64,000 bases of DNA from positions 5,642,001 through 5,706,000 of the forward strand of contig JAGYVD010000001.1 of the NCBI GenBank assembly GCA_021209875.1, in the 5' to 3' direction. The translations under genes were made by a program, and so were the position numbers. The DNA is from Rosellinia necatrix (lineage: Eukaryota > Ascomycota > Sordariomycetes > Xylariales > Xylariaceae). Shown here piece by piece: positions 21,906-34,892 of this stretch (its first letter is position 1; each line of letters opens with the position of its first letter). Under the pieces are notes generated by a model. It saw nothing but the letters and a program-made list of their open reading frames with translations. It had not been told where the DNA came from and did not search any database.

Positions 21906-24347
21906 TCACCTCTCCTTCCCCTTCCCCCTTTCCTTTTCCCTCGACGTAGGTCTCGATGTAGATGAAGACGAATCCCGCTCCTTCCGCTTCCCCTTATCAC
22001 TCCCCATGATCCTTTCCCTCTCCCTCTCTTTCTCCTTATCGTCGCCCCCTTCCTTCTCCCGCTCTCGCGACACGGGTACCGGACTACTCGCGCGCGTGGG
22101 CATGTAGAAGTCGTACCGATCCGGGAATAAGATGATGTTGGCGAGCCTGACGACCTCGCTCTCGGCGCGTGAGCTCGACGACGTGGACGCCGGTGTTTCG
22201 GCGCCCGCACCTGCGGCGTCGTCCATATCGACGTCCTTTTTCTCCTCATCGGCGTCAGCAGTGGCCGGGGGTGCCAGGGGCGAGCTCGATTTCGGTGTCG
22301 TGTCGGCCGACTTGGCCGTCGTCCACGGCGCCAACCCCATCGCCCGCAATCCCTCCTCGCCGCCGACCTCGCGGATCTCCTTCTCGCCCAGGCGCCCCGT
22401 GTGCGGCGCCTCGCTGCCGAGCCCCGTCCCCGTCGAGTCGAAGTCCGGTCCCGGGTGCCCCCTCAGGAATGCTTTACGCTGGCGCGCGAGGAATAGCGCG
22501 TTCGTCTGCGTTAACGGCGCCGCCGGTGAGTACACTAGCATCGACGTGTGTGAAGTGTCCCCGCCCGCGTCCACGTCCGGTTTTTCTGTGGTGGTGGTGG
22601 TGGTGGTGTTAGTGGTGGTCTGGTAGTTGTTCGTGTTAGAGAATTGGTACGCCTGGTCCGGGTGCCAGACGATGTAGTCGCCGACCTGCAGCGTCGGCGG
22701 AGTGACGAGGCTCTTGTCGAGCCGTAGGTGCGGGTGCCAGGCGGCCGTCACGCGCTGCGCGTGGCCCGGCACGGCGCCGTGGATGATAGTGGACTGCTCC
22801 TTGTCGAGCGCCCAGTTGGCCGGGTCGAGATATTTAGCCCACGCCTCCGGGTCCTCTTCTTCGGAGGACGTCGGGGCCGGTTCTTTGGGCGAGAAGAACG
22901 GCCGCAGCAGGAAGTACACGGTCGACAGCTTCGACGATGGCAGCAGGCTGATCATGCCCGGTTCGACGATGGTCAGCGCCAGTATGCCCTGGAACATGCG
23001 CATCATCGAGCAGGCGCCGGCGCCGTTGTACAGGTCCGAAGTCGCGTTGACGCGCCCGGCCGGGTCCCACTGGTTGTACGCCTCCCAGTTGCCGCGGAAG
23101 ATCTCGTCGTAGAGCCCGCAGCGGCCGTAGCCGTCCAGTTCCCAGCGCTCAAGGCTGCCGTTGTCGACCTGGGCGATGGACGCGTTGGACGCGGCGGCGG
23201 CGGCGGCGATCAGGCTGTCCTCAGCCGAGAGCGGCACGGGTGGCGCCGCCACGCCGTTCACGGTGATGATGCCATTGTTGGTAGACTCGATGCGGATGCG
23301 GTCCGCGTACGTGATGGGGAACCGCGTGGCCAGGCGGTCGTCGTTGTTGCAGTTCCACAGCGACATGGCGAACCGCTGCGCCTGCAGCATGTTGGGGTGC
23401 GCGCGCGAGCGCACCTGCGCCGGGGTCCAGAAGAAGTCGAAGCAGGTCGGGTCCTGGGCCGGCGGCGGCTTGAAGTCGTGCTTCGTCTCCAGGTACTTCT
23501 TCGTCTCCTCCACCCACCTGCTCGCGTCCTCAGCCGGCACCACGCCCCGAATGACGCCGATGCCGTGGCGCTTCAGGCTGGACTCGAATGGCGCGACCTT
23601 GGCGGCGTCGTCGATGTCGGTGAAGTCAATGGACGGGATCAGGCCCGTGCGGTGCTCGTCTATGTACCTGATCTCATCACGCAGCGCGACGACCAGGCGG
23701 CTCCATGACGCCTCGAGTGCGGCCTCGTGCCCGGCGACCAATCGCTTTTTGAGGCTGGCGAACCGCGAGGGCAGAGGCACGGGCTGGGTGCCGTAGAAGG
23801 ACAGAACCGGGGGTTCCATGCTGCTGCCACTGCTGCTGCTGCTGCTGTTGGTTTTGGAGGAGAGCGGGCGCTGCCTGCTCTTTGCTAGTCTGCCGTCTCT
23901 GTGGTCGCTCGGGCGCGGGCGCTTGGTACCATTTGTCCTGATTTGCGAATGCGAATGCGGCAATGCTGCGGCGGCGGCTGCGTTGTGGATTCTGGGTTGT
24001 TGTAGTATCCCTGCTGTGATGGTCCCTGCCGTGATGGTGGTGGTGGTGGTGTTGTTGGTGTTGTTGTTGTTAGTGATGGTGTTAGTGATGGTGTTAGTGA
24101 TGGTGTTAGTGATGGTGGTGGTTAGTGGCCGTGCAGGCGTTGGCGGCAGCTTCGTTAGTGTTGTCGTCGTGGTGGTAGTTGTCGCATTTGTCGCAGCAGC
24201 AGCAGCAGCAGTGGTGGCGACGGCAGCGGCAGCGGCCATGGCGCTCTCCAGTGAGGAGGAGACCGGCGGCGTCGGTGGCGGCGCTGCTGCTGCTGTTGCG
24301 GCGGCGGTGGTGGCGCCTGTGCGCTGCACCACGTCGACCTTGGACAT
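21906..24347 (-). CDS. DUF1479 (YbiU-like) family protein with low-complexity ends
   Basis: An uninterrupted frame of up to 813 residues. The core from about residue 177 (MEPPVLSFYGTQPV) to about 745 matches the DUF1479 pattern: ASWSRLVVALRDEI, LIPSIDFTDI, GVIRGVVP, FDFFWTPAQVRSRAHPN, YADRIRI and VGDYIVWHPDQAYQF, then SMLVYSPAAPLT. The family has an Fe(II)/2-oxoglutarate oxygenase-like fold; the WHPD stretch may supply metal ligands, but catalytic activity is not established. Residues 1-176 are Ala/Thr/Asn-rich low complexity, with an in-frame repeat (ITNT units, 24070-24120), and the last 65 residues are Lys/Glu/Arg/Ser-rich. The core ATG at 23819 may be the true start, leaving the upstream part as leader. 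An Asn/Thr run (near 22590-22620) interrupts the core. No intron is needed. Confidence 0.85.
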   Translation of the reverse strand: MSKVDVVQRTGATTAAATAAAAPPPTPPVSSSLESAMAAAAAVATTAAAAAATNATTTTTTTTLTKLPPTPARPLTTTITNTITNTITNTITNNNNTNNTTTTTITAGTITAGILQQPRIHNAAAAAALPHSHSQIRTNGTKRPRPSDHRDGRLAKSRQRPLSSKTNSSSSSSGSSMEPPVLSFYGTQPVPLPSRFASLKKRLVAGHEAALEASWSRLVVALRDEIRYIDEHRTGLIPSIDFTDIDDAAKVAPFESSLKRHGIGVIRGVVPAEDASRWVEETKKYLETKHDFKPPPAQDPTCFDFFWTPAQVRSRAHPNMLQAQRFAMSLWNCNNDDRLATRFPITYADRIRIESTNNGIITVNGVAAPPVPLSAEDSLIAAAAAASNASIAQVDNGSLERWELDGYGRCGLYDEIFRGNWEAYNQWDPAGRVNATSDLYNGAGACSMMRMFQGILALTIVEPGMISLLPSSKLSTVYFLLRPFFSPKEPAPTSSEEEDPEAWAKYLDPANWALDKEQSTIIHGAVPGHAQRVTAAWHPHLRLDKSLVTPPTLQVGDYIVWHPDQAYQFSNTNNYQTTTNTTTTTTTEKPDVDAGGDTSHTSMLVYSPAAPLTQTNALFLARQRKAFLRGHPGPDFDSTGTGLGSEAPHTGRLGEKEIREVGGEEGLRAMGLAPWTTAKSADTTPKSSSPLAPPATADADEEKKDVDMDDAAGAGAETPASTSSSSRAESEVVRLANIILFPDRYDFYMPTRASSPVPVSREREKEGGDDKEKERERERIMGSDKGKRKERDSSSSTSRPTSREKERGKGKER

Positions 24348-27300
24348 CTCAACCCTTTTCCCTATTGCGCGCCCAGTGTCTTCTGACCTTTTTCGCTGCA
24401 GCGTCTGGCTCGGCCATTCAGATCCCGTTCCCTAGCCCTTCGCACGCTGGGGCAGCGCGGGGTTCCCAGCACTAATAAATACCACCCGCAAGGGAATACA
24501 GGCCTTGGTTTGGAGAAGCCCCCCACCCCCGGTCGATACTGGACACCACCCCCAGGAGCCCCCAGGCGCCCCCTAGGTCCCCCCCTGGATGGGGGGGTGT
24601 GTGGGCACCCGTGGGCCACGAGCATGGGGAAGCCCGAGGCGCACGCAAGGGGTCCCGCCCGCACCCACGGCACCCCGGCCCGAAGAGGCTCGATGGCAGC
24701 TCATTTATTCTCTGATTGACGCGCCGGCTCGCAGCTCCGTGAGTCTAGCCTAGTTCAACCCAGTTCGGCCAACGCCTCCCACCGACCGTCTCCTGCCTCG
24801 AACCAGACAAGGATGAACGTCTTGACGGTCCGTCTCGCTCGAGCCGGCGCGACAGCCACCAGCGATCCGGGCTCTTGACACCCGCCCTGCTTGACAAGAT
24901 AAGACTGCCCTTTGTGTCCTTGACCCAGTCCAGTTCAGTCCAGTCCCAGCAGATGCCTCCCCCAGTAGTAGTAGCAGCAGCAGCAGCAAAGCACGACATA
25001 TACACACATACATACATGCACACATACATGCACACATACATACATACATACGTCCCCCAGACTGACTGAGCTGCAGCCGGCATATATGCCCGTCCCCCTA
25101 CCATTGGTCGGGAATTTCCATCAGGAATTCTCCGTTCCAGGTCAGCCCGATCCCCATACGCTAGAATATGGTCCTGCTAGTATTGTCGAACGGAGCGTGG
25201 CCGATTGGGATGAACGCCCAGAGAATTACCGAGAAGGGAACAAGCTCGCCACGCCTTCTCTCCTAGTAGCGTGTAGTATAATGTAGTGTGGTATAGTGTA
25301 CTGTAGTGTGCTGTAATATAGGTAGTGTAATGTGCTGTACAAGTAGGTAGTATAGTGCAGCTCTCTTTATCCTCCCCCTCTCTCTCTCCGTCGCGTCTTC
25401 CCTCCTTAGATAGGCTCTGCACACAATCAATGGCCTATCCCGCTTGGTTCTGTTTCCAGTCTTATCCCGGTCCTAATCCCCAGTCCCAAGTAGGTAGTTA
25501 GTTACTCCCGTGTCCCATCCGGCCACGAAGACGAACGAGCGGACGGGCGGACGGGCAAGGCGGGACGAGGCAAAGGCTAACAATAGTTATTCATTCATGA
25601 TCGAGAGAGAGAGAGAGACAAAGAAGAGATCCGATCCCTCTTTTTTTCGTTCCTTCGAGCCAGCCAAGCATAGCATATACACACTACACTACTTGTAGCG
25701 TAAGTGGGTAATTTTGTTTCGAAGTTTCACGGACCCTGCTTTCCTCGGCCACCGCAAAGCGCAAGATTTCAGCCGACCCTCATTGTCGCCGAAGCTAAGT
25801 TAATTAATATGAGGATGGGCTATCTCCGAACAAAACCCACTCCCCATCCATCATCCTCCCCCCGCCAGAGCCTTTCCGCCGCATGGAAACCCAGACAGGG
25901 CGAAAGCGAGTAACGTTACCGCCTATCTCTTCATTCCACTGACAAAGCCAGTGCTCCTAGCTTCCGTCATGATTACAAAGTGTAGCGAGAGGTCGATCGA
26001 GGCAGCGAGCGGGAGGGCCTTCAGCTGGGGTCGACCCTTTTTTTTTTTTTTTTTTTGGTTTTCCCTCTCGCCTTTCTTTCATTTTCCCTTTCTAATGCAG
26101 TAGGGATTACCATCGCCTCATCGCCGGGTCCGCTGCGCGCGGGTGTAGGGAACCACGGACATATTGGGGGCTTGGCCTGCAGGAAAGATTGGAGAGATGG
26201 TCGCAGTCAACGTGCATTTACCCTTTTCTTTATCTTTTTTTTAATTTTTTTTTTTTTTAAAAAAAAAAAAACAAAAAAAAACCGCCGTTGTTACCCAGCT
26301 CGATGATTCCGTCGTCACCAGCTGTCAACGCCCAAACCACGGCATTGACAACTGCGTGTAAGTCGATGTGGATAGACAACGCGCACCACTACACCACCTC
26401 ACCCAACCCAACTCAACCCACCCAACGCTTCTTTGCATATTGACCTCGACAGATCAATGCAGCTTTTTGCCGTTATTAACCCATGCCATTCAGTGGGTAT
26501 TGAGTTGCATCCCCTCCGCAGTGTTTCAAATGCTTCTAGAAATCCGCATATGGCCTGAACCAAGGCTCCCATACTGCTTGTAAGCTTGTTGCTCATCCCG
26601 GGCATCGGCCATCGTCATCATTGTTAAACCTTATCCTCAGTGTGCAAACCAGGCCTTTGCTTGAATAGATATATATATATATAGGTAGCCTGGAAATGTA
26701 CCGAAGGCGATCTACTTCCTCAAGAACCGTCCGCGTCACATGCCCAAATGACACAGACCTCACAGTCGTATCGCATCCTCCCCGCGATGGAAATACGCCT
26801 CACCGTCAGTCTCGTCGATAGTTCAGCAGCAGGGTCAAGTCTGTACTATACGCAGACACACGAAGAGGGGTAGCAAAGGCAGAATAGTCCTTCACACGCC
26901 TTTTGCTGGTCTAGGTTTAATTGGCTCGAGTCCGGATCCGATCTGGTGAGCGCTTTGTGAGAGGACAGAGATAGGCGGCAAAGGCCGGAAGTAAAGTAGT
27001 CTGCAGACCATGCTGCTGACATACATACACACACACTCTACCCGAGAATCGAGCATGTGCCCTCATACTGCTACACATCATGATTGGTACTCTACTCCCG
27101 CCCCGTGTTGCAATTTGAGTGGGCAGCTACCCGCGCCATATTTATCCCGAGTCGTCATCAATCGAGCACGACACCCCCATCCCCCACACACCCGCCGCTT
27201 CGTCATTTGACGTGCTCTGGTTCGAGCAGTCCAAGTAGTCGCATGCGGCCTACCTATGAAGTAAAATACAATATTCGAGCGCGGAATTATCCGTGTGCAC

Positions 27301-27457
27301 ACCGAAGAGACCAAAAACAGATCGTATATCTTTCGACAATTCAGTTAGCCACCACCATCCCTAGCAAATCTAAGCCACCACTCAATCACCTATACCGGCC
27401 CCAATTCATGGTCATCTCTCGTTTACCGCTCTTCCAACCACGTACTAGAGCTTTATA
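24348..27457. other. Intergenic, divergent composition blocks, no gene
   Basis: Downstream of the DUF1479 start comes a strongly C/G-rich patch (24500-24700) with long C runs, then CATA and AGC runs (24962-25050), a GTGTAGTATA-type array (25262-25345), a T run (26037-26056) and a T run followed by an A run at 26228-26281, which could form a hairpin. ORFs are short and unconvincing. The stretch before 27458 holds the 3' side of the RNA polymerase gene. Confidence 0.55.
26228..26281. repeat. T-run / A-run inverted pair
   Basis: A broken run of T is followed directly by a run of A, with single-base interruptions. Such a pair may fold or reflect assembly of a poly(T)/poly(A) boundary. Confidence 0.7.
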
Positions 27458-30400
27458 TCAGGCCTTGCCGCTCCTGACGCCGGGAAATCCACCACTCGTA
27501 AAAACAGCACCGTCGGCGATCTCCCTCTGTCGGATGGCATTTTCGAGTTCGCGCAAGGCGCAATGCGCCGCAATGACTTTGAAACTCTCGAAATGATCAG
27601 CATTCCGCTGCCCGGGAATATGACTGCCCGTGTGGACTACTCCTGCATGGAGGCATGCAATGCTCAACTCTAGGGCCGTATACTTCATCTTAATGTCGGT
27701 ACTCTCTTCGTTATCCTTATAACCCAACGGATCTTCAAGACCATCGGAGGCATCCCCTGATAGTTTCGCACTATGGTTTCTAATGAGGCCTTCAATCCAC
27801 TTGGTGATACGGCTGAACTCGTCTTTGAGACGTGTAGACGCATCACGTTGCCGACGTGTCTGGATACCAGACTTATTGAATATCATGCCAGTGAAGACCT
27901 CCAGTTCAGTGATACCTTTAGAGGAATGCTCTGAGAAATCGATAGTGGTTCTCCAGATCGTGTCATCATAACTAAACAAGTATTAGTAACCAGTAAGCAC
28001 CTCATGAGAACAAGCCTAATACATACGCCTGTCGTATGCTATGTGCATGGTCCAGTGCTTTCTCCCACTTAATAGGCCCTAAATGCTTCTCACATTGGTC
28101 GTTTATATGCACGAACAGGCCATCCCAGAGCGTAGGGCCGAAACGATTGACAACCAAATGAATGTCGTCTTTCCAAATTTTCTTCTCGTTGATAGCCCGA
28201 TATAACTTCCCCAGTATTTTGTCCGACTTGTAAAACTTATGCTGAGGGCCAGTATCGTCGTCCTCATCTTCTTCGATCGATGGTGCAATAGTCTTTTCAA
28301 ACTGAATCTCAGTTTTATCGACAATATTAGCAGGAGGGGCAGGAGCCATGCTGTGAGGGTCGTTAGGGGGTCGCTCGGGGGCAAAATTATCTTCAACGAA
28401 TGAGACTTACAACTCTGGGCGGTATCTAGTCCTCTTTACTGATGCCATTTTCGTCATGTCCACGGGTATCCCCGTTTTCGAATAGTCGACCGCTGTCGAA
28501 TGCATCTCCGCCAGTAGCTTGCATTCGTCGTGAACGGTGCCAGCGGGGTGGATATCGGCTAGAATGATATGTCTAGTAGCGATAAGCCCTAACCTGTGAA
28601 CTGAATCAGTGATATTTCCTGAGAGTGGATGGCACAGCAAATAATAGAAACCCGCATCAGAAGCCATTTCTTGTCCGAGGTTTGGCAACATGGGGTTTTT
28701 TGTAACCTCTTATCAAGCCAATCTAAGCAGGCAAATAATCGTTCTAGGATGTCGGTGTTTTACGGGACGAAACTCACTGATCAGTAGCCATAAAATTAAC
28801 AAAGAAATTAGTCATGTCCCTTGCCTCCACATCTCTTCCAATGTCGAGTGGCGAGACTCGAGGGTAATCAGCGGGTCCAAACTCAAGCTGGCATCCGTCG
28901 ACCGCGATAGTGTCCCATATTATGTTGTAAATATCTCCACTTCATAGGTAATAGTTAGTGACGCGAACTAGATATGAGAAGTTCTTTGGTAGAGCTGTCG
29001 TAATACCGACTTAAGGATATAGGAAAAGGACTTGGGCTGAGAATACTTACTCAAGATCACCGCCGCTAAGTTGACTTGGTAGATCTCGGTTTCCCTTCTG
29101 GCTGAATACGATACAGTTCGACAGACTGCTAAGAGGATGCCAATGTGGAGGCACGATCGCTTTGCAAATTTGTATGTCTCCAGGATGCAAGGCTGGTGAT
29201 CGGGTGACAATCACGAAGCGATTATGGAGGTCGGGGTACGGAGTCCCCTCTGATTTGTCAAAAGTAACAAACACCTCCTCTTCACCTAGATATCCGAACT
29301 CGTCCATAACTCCAAAAAGAGTTACCCCCTGCTCAACAGGTATCCGGGACTTGTGCTTGAGAAGGCGGACCTCGCGCAATACAACCGCCTCAACAACGGA
29401 GCAGAGAAAGCTGTCTTTTTTGTAGTCAAGTCCTAAATCATGTAGTCGGCGGATAAACCGGTAAAAGGCCATCTGATCTGCAATCTTCTGGCGTCTCAGA
29501 AATATCACTGTGTTGTTCGTTTTGGCTGTGATCTTCCTCAGGCGATTAAGCTCTCGATTCTGAGCCTTGAAAAACCACTCCTCGGGAACTTGCATATCCT
29601 CAAGGATCTTGATCATCTGTCGGTTTAGTACTAGAGGTATAGGCTTATTTGCAATATCACAAATCTCTAAGTTTTGGGTGTCGTTACTTTGAAACTTGGT
29701 CATACTATCGCGCACACGCACTGCGAAGCTCCGAGTTAGCGACCGTCCCGAGGCGCATCTGGCGCCCTCGGAATGAGAGCTGATGGGCTTTGGTTGTTGG
29801 ATTTGGCAGGGAAGGGACACAGGTCGCAGTGCTGTGTAGATTACTTACTGACGCTGCCTTCAAGTGTATCATCCAGACTCAACATGCCTTTCGCACCCGC
29901 CCATCTGATTTGAGCGCACGTGGCAGTACTCGACTTCGGCATGGTATCATGGATCGCCATCAACAAATCCTTAGACATAGTTCCGACCCCATCGCTGAAC
30001 ATGCGACTACCGTCTGCTGATTTGACGTCTGGTATGAATTCGATTCGAGTACCTAATTCTTCTAGATCCACGGCTATAGGCGTCTCGGAGAAAGCCTGGC
30101 CAATTCGAGCTGCACCTGCAATTCGTCAGCATGCACGTTCTAAGCGCCTCTTTTCTTCCTTTTAAGTATCGTTTGGGTGATGACCCCACGTATATATATG
30201 GAAACTACAATCTACTCACTTGAATGAAAGTTAGTCTGATGTCAGTCTTATAAAAGCTGAACAAAACAATCATGGATAGTATCAAATACATACCATCGGG
30301 CAGGGGAGCGAATACCCTTAAAGTCTCCAAGCTCAGGTATCACGGTGGCATAGCTTCGTAGTTGTTTGTTTTCATCCACAAAACCGGCCATGAACCAGAC

Positions 30401-32716
30401 AGCATGAGACCTCAGAGACGAGTGGGAGAATCCGAGGAATTTGTATAATCGCCCGGCAATCGGGAAACCATCGATGAGGATTTTCCTAAATCTCGAATAC
30501 ACTTCCGAGAGAGAGACTAGAATAAATTCGATTAGCAAAGAAGACAAACTCAGAAGTAACTCTGATAGCCCCGAAATATAGTCCAGCCGTGTAGCTGGTA
30601 GCGGCCACTAGATGGGAGCACGTCGGTATCAAGATATTTATCTAGTTTCCTCATACGGGCAGGCATGGCAGGGGGTAGTTGCGTTATGAGAATATCCAGA
30701 CCAAAACTCACTTGAGCCCTCTGTAAAGCGGGCAACTAATAGGCATATGGATTGGGAAGAAATGTATATTAAGCGTACGAAGAATCACATTACCTTTGGG
30801 ATTGAAGTAGAGATCTTGACCGTCCTCATCACAGAACTGAATACGCGCGAAATAATCGGTGTGGCGTGAAAACTGCAATGTATAGGATTAGTAATTGTTG
30901 TTTTGGGTAGAGGTTGCAGGTGGCCGCTGCATAGGATGAGAAACTTTGGCCCAGAGAGTAGGCCTATCAGTCTCATATGGTTTGGAATAAACTAGGGATA
31001 GTTCTGACTGATACTTACTTTCCGAAGAATACGGTTCTTTGCTTCTGGCTCTGGGCCGTTGAACAAGATCCTCGTCGGGGTCACTTGCACTTTGTAAACC
31101 ATAGTCAGGTTCTGGCGTGCACGTTCTGAAAATAATTCTCTGGTTAGGCCCTTTTGTATCTCTTTTTCATTACTTTCAAGTTGTGACCATAACGCGTCTG
31201 GGGTAAAAGCGTTGGCTTCGGTGTAGGGTCCTGGGAATAGAATTTGTGAAAACAATTCTGCAGACACTAGGCGTTAGTATCGGTACCACACAAGTAGAGA
31301 GTTTAAAGTCAAGGGGAGAAGGTAAATCTGTAGAACACCCATGATGGAGAAACCATTTTACACAGTAACAGAAATTGATTAAAAATATAAAAACCATACT
31401 CTTCACTGCCTGAGCTGAGAGAAGAGGTGGTAGCAAAGGTTGTTTCGACTGTGTCCTTCCCGTATTATCATTATCGACCCTTTTCGAGGGGCCGTGATAT
31501 CTGCTCTTCCGTAGCCGAAGCAGTAAGCTCTGAGCGGTATGAGGTAAAAGGTACCCGTTCTGAACTAATCCTTGAAATTGATATAGGGTATCAAATGGAA
31601 TAGTCGGCGAGCACTCTGTGACGGTGGATTTGAAAGACGCCAGCCCTTCAGCCATGTAACTGCCACCGAAAGAGGCAACGGGGATATTTTCAGTCGCGAA
31701 GTCTAGGTACTCATTTCTCCTCAGACGTTCTATCTTGGAAGCGAATTCTTCTGGAGAGAGTATTATCCAGTAAACGAGAGATTGGCCGAGGACCTCACTG
31801 TGGTCTGCATTGCTGTGGGGGATCTTGCACACACGCTCCCTTTCCGCGGGGCGGGTGGCGGCTCCTGTGCTTAAATTCCCGAACATAGAAACCAATTCAT
31901 TTTCGGTGCTTTGCTGACCGAGTAGAAAAATCCTTGGGGGCTCAAAGAGCGTTAGGAATAAAGACGATGGTCGGTCAGAGATGACTACTTGGTGGATTGT
32001 TCTATACGGTATTTCAACTAAAAAGATGTATACAATTAATAATTAGCCTTTTCGACTGCCTCTTTCTAAGTGACCTCGCGCCTATGGCAGAATACATGGC
32101 TTTTAGGGGGCAATGGTTGAATAGACAACTCGTTGGGAGGCTACTTACGACGTATTTCATTGGGGCTGTAAGGAAGCCAGGCAACTAAGGCATTCTTGGC
32201 AAACTTTGCGGTGCCTTTCGTACTGGGCCATTGTATATCGGCTGTATACGTCAACTTTCCGTTCGGATAGTCATAGTGGCCACAAGAAAGTGACCAGGCC
32301 GCGAATACGACAGCCTTTTGTTTCTGAGGTTTCTCCAAGTCTTCAGCGGCGCGGTTCCTCTCTTCGGCATTCAATTCCAGCACCTTCAGCCATGTAGAAT
32401 CGACACCTCTATCACTCTCCTTGCAAAATATCGGCTGTTGTAGGAGATGGAGGCGAGCCTTCATCCGGGGTTTGCCATAAAATAAAGCACCCGGAATAGG
32501 TTGTTGGCTATGTCGATTTAAGAAAGCTTGTCCATCTTTCCGGTGTAGAAAGGCGAGAGTGCCAAAAGACTTGCCATTTGGCTTATCGCAGTCCCAATCC
32601 TCAATGCCGAGTTTGTCTAGAGAAGGTGATAGTTCCCTTTTGAGGCTCTTGCTTGATAAGTGTGAAGGGATGTTGCTCATGAAGACGGCGAAGCCGTCAG
32701 GTATCTGCGAAGGCAT
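27458..32716 (-). CDS. RNA-dependent RNA polymerase (QDE-1/SAD-1 family)
   Basis: Cell-type RNA-dependent RNA polymerase that makes double-stranded RNA for RNA silencing. Thirteen exons join in frame to 1296 residues: 32716-32149, 32017-31400, 31257-31019, 30872-30794, 30735-30712, 30516-30290, 30235-30220, 30115-29849, 29720-29051, 28939-28778, 28593-28411, 28350-28027, 27971-27458. All introns have GT and AG ends. Diagnostic parts are FARIQFCDEDGQDLYFNP, KFLGFSHSSLRSHAVWFMA, RIGQAFSET, DGVGTMS, GVMDEFGYLGEEEVFV and the catalytic SGGDLDGDIYN, whose Asp 901, 903 and 905 form the DxDxD triad. Codon 903 is split by an intron, so the unspliced frame appears to read DLEGD. Asp triad intact means likely active. 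One exon (30235-30220) is only 16 nt; the donor at 30289 is GTATTT. Which paralogue (qde-1, sad-1 or rrp-3) this is cannot be settled by eye. Confidence 0.95.
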
Positions 32717-34892
32717 GACTGGTAAATGCTTGAGCTGCGTGTGTTATAGAAATGCCAATAGGTGGGAGGATACAACCAAACGGTGGTTGGCTCCTGGCTC
32801 TTCTATGACGAAGGCGAAAGGGAAGAGCGACGATAATAAATCAAAGAGAGACGTGGGGGTGCCTGACAACAGTGGAATCCCAGATTCCAAACAAGATTCG
32901 AGACGGGTAAATGGGTGCAATGAAAAGATGGGGATAACGTGAATTCTCTTGTTGCCGTTTTCCCAGCAGAAACTGGTATTTCCTGTTTGCCGAAAGACAC
33001 GATGAGGCCACACTAGACGCGCTTCTGTTGGTTCGCGGGGTCGGCGGGTGACCCAGAAGGCGCATTTGCACCAATCCCGAAAGCGACTGGTGGATGTGCT
33101 CTGTTGTGGTCAACGCAATGATGAATTGTCGCAATGTGAGGCGAGGCAGGCAGGAGGTAGAAATGACAGAGATTGAATACTAGCTGCTGGGTGTCAGAGG
33201 CTGGATGCCGGACGCCCGCCTAGGTTGAGAAGCTAGACGAGGTGAGAGGGAGCAAAGGAGGGACGGGGCCGGGCAATGTCGTGGAAGGCACAGAAACGAG
33301 CTGTCTCCCGAGGTAGCACAGGTCTGGTATCGTGTTCAAGGGGGTAGGTAAGTAGGTAGGTGCCTGCCTACACCTACCTACCTACCTACCTACCCAAGGT
33401 TGATAGATCAGATAAGGTACAACGCCAAAGAAGAGGAGCATGCCTTCAAGCATCCGTCCTATTGGTGTCTATACTCGACATCTGTAGCTTGGGTGAATAT
33501 ATCGGAGGTGCAAGGCAGAAAGCACCAGCTTTGTACCCTATAGCCATTTGCGCCAAGAGGCACGGTTGGTACTTTGGGGGCCATATAGTTACCTGATCCG
33601 AATAAGTAGCTCCGTAGAATAAGTAGATTGCTACGTTGCTTAGGCGGATAGGTACCTCAGTCTACCCCAGAATCTAAGACATGTAAGTGCTTATAGGTAC
33701 CAATCATGTCTAGGGGTGGAGCCTGCCTAGGTAGAGCCTTAGATAGAGGATGGATAACTAGGTAGGTACTACCTAGGTACTACCTATTTTACCAGTTAAG
33801 TAGGCAGGTGCGGCGGTTGATGTGACGATTGCTATTTCTTATATATGAGTGTTGCTTCGTTAGGTTACCCAGGTGCTCATCTGAAGTAGGTGGTAGGTAC
33901 CTACTACCTAGGTAGGTATCACAACTAATGCTTACATCATTGACCGATTCATGGCGTTGTAGGTAGTTGTAGGCAGCAGTATAATATGCAGCACTTATCC
34001 TCCCGAGGTCTCTCCAACTGCCATGCAACCTTATGAAAGCAGGCAAGCAGCGTGATTGAGTCATATATCGCAAGGCAAATATGGGAAGTCTACTTTGCTA
34101 CTTGATAAGATAGGTAGTATACAGAATCGATGCCCACCCCCCTATCCCTAGTCGTTTTAACATAATACACCCCACCCTTAAGTTAAAGAGATGTCAATGC
34201 AAGCAACTATAACTTTTTTATGTCCCCCAATGACAACCTCTGTACTATGTTGCCCTTCGCAGATGTAGCCTAGCCATGTGCCAATATCGTGACTGCTATT
34301 ATCATGGGTCACGAAATACTGCCTGCGAAGGCAAGTCCGAATATCGGTCACCAGAAAAGCTGTCCTGTTAATATCTCACTGGAAACTTCCTCGTCCTTTC
34401 TTAGATGGCAGTCCAGTTTAAACGTGGTATCCAGACACCAATAGACTTCGAGACTATTGGATATACAATGTATCATAGAGACAACTAGGTACATAAACGT
34501 AGTCTAACGAGTAGGTTGTATTTATTTCCTGCAGGCATACGTTTCCACCACCCCCTGAGTAAGGAGGAATATGATTCGGGGTGCCCACGTGCCATCTTTT
34601 TTGTAGTGCCTATCCCCAGAAGCATTAGTTTCGATTAAAATTGGCTGCTTCCGGCTCTTATCATGAAAACCATTTCGTCGGACTGGCTTGCACGCTATGC
34701 CGTGAGGGTTATAAACAACTTGTCGTACCAATGCCGTCGCGAACGCCTTCTCCATTTTGGGTATCATAATATTACCATGACAGGACAAAGTGGAAGAGGG
34801 ATATACTTCCTGCGTCCTCCATATCCCCTACCCCATCGTATTCCCGGACGAAGGCGAAATCATATAAAAACTAACCATGTACCAGCTTTATT
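32717..34892. other. Intergenic, no gene
   Basis: Upstream side of the RNA polymerase gene, then a spacer. The CTAGGTAGGTA-type motif is frequent at 33340-33400, 33700-33790 and 33885-33920. Frames at 33789-34073 and 34522-34788 lack recognisable content. Confidence 0.55.
33342..33395. repeat. GGTA / CCTA inverted array
   Basis: Four to five GGTA-type units are followed directly by several CCTA units, giving a near-palindromic block. Confidence 0.8.

Noticed and set aside
30550..30735. A separate 61-codon gene within the RNA polymerase locus
   Set aside because: It overlaps a small exon and an intron of the polymerase in the wrong frame; the spliced polymerase frame accounts for it.
34522..34788. 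88-codon frame next to the 2EXR gene
   Set aside because: Too short and no recognisable family; may be chance.
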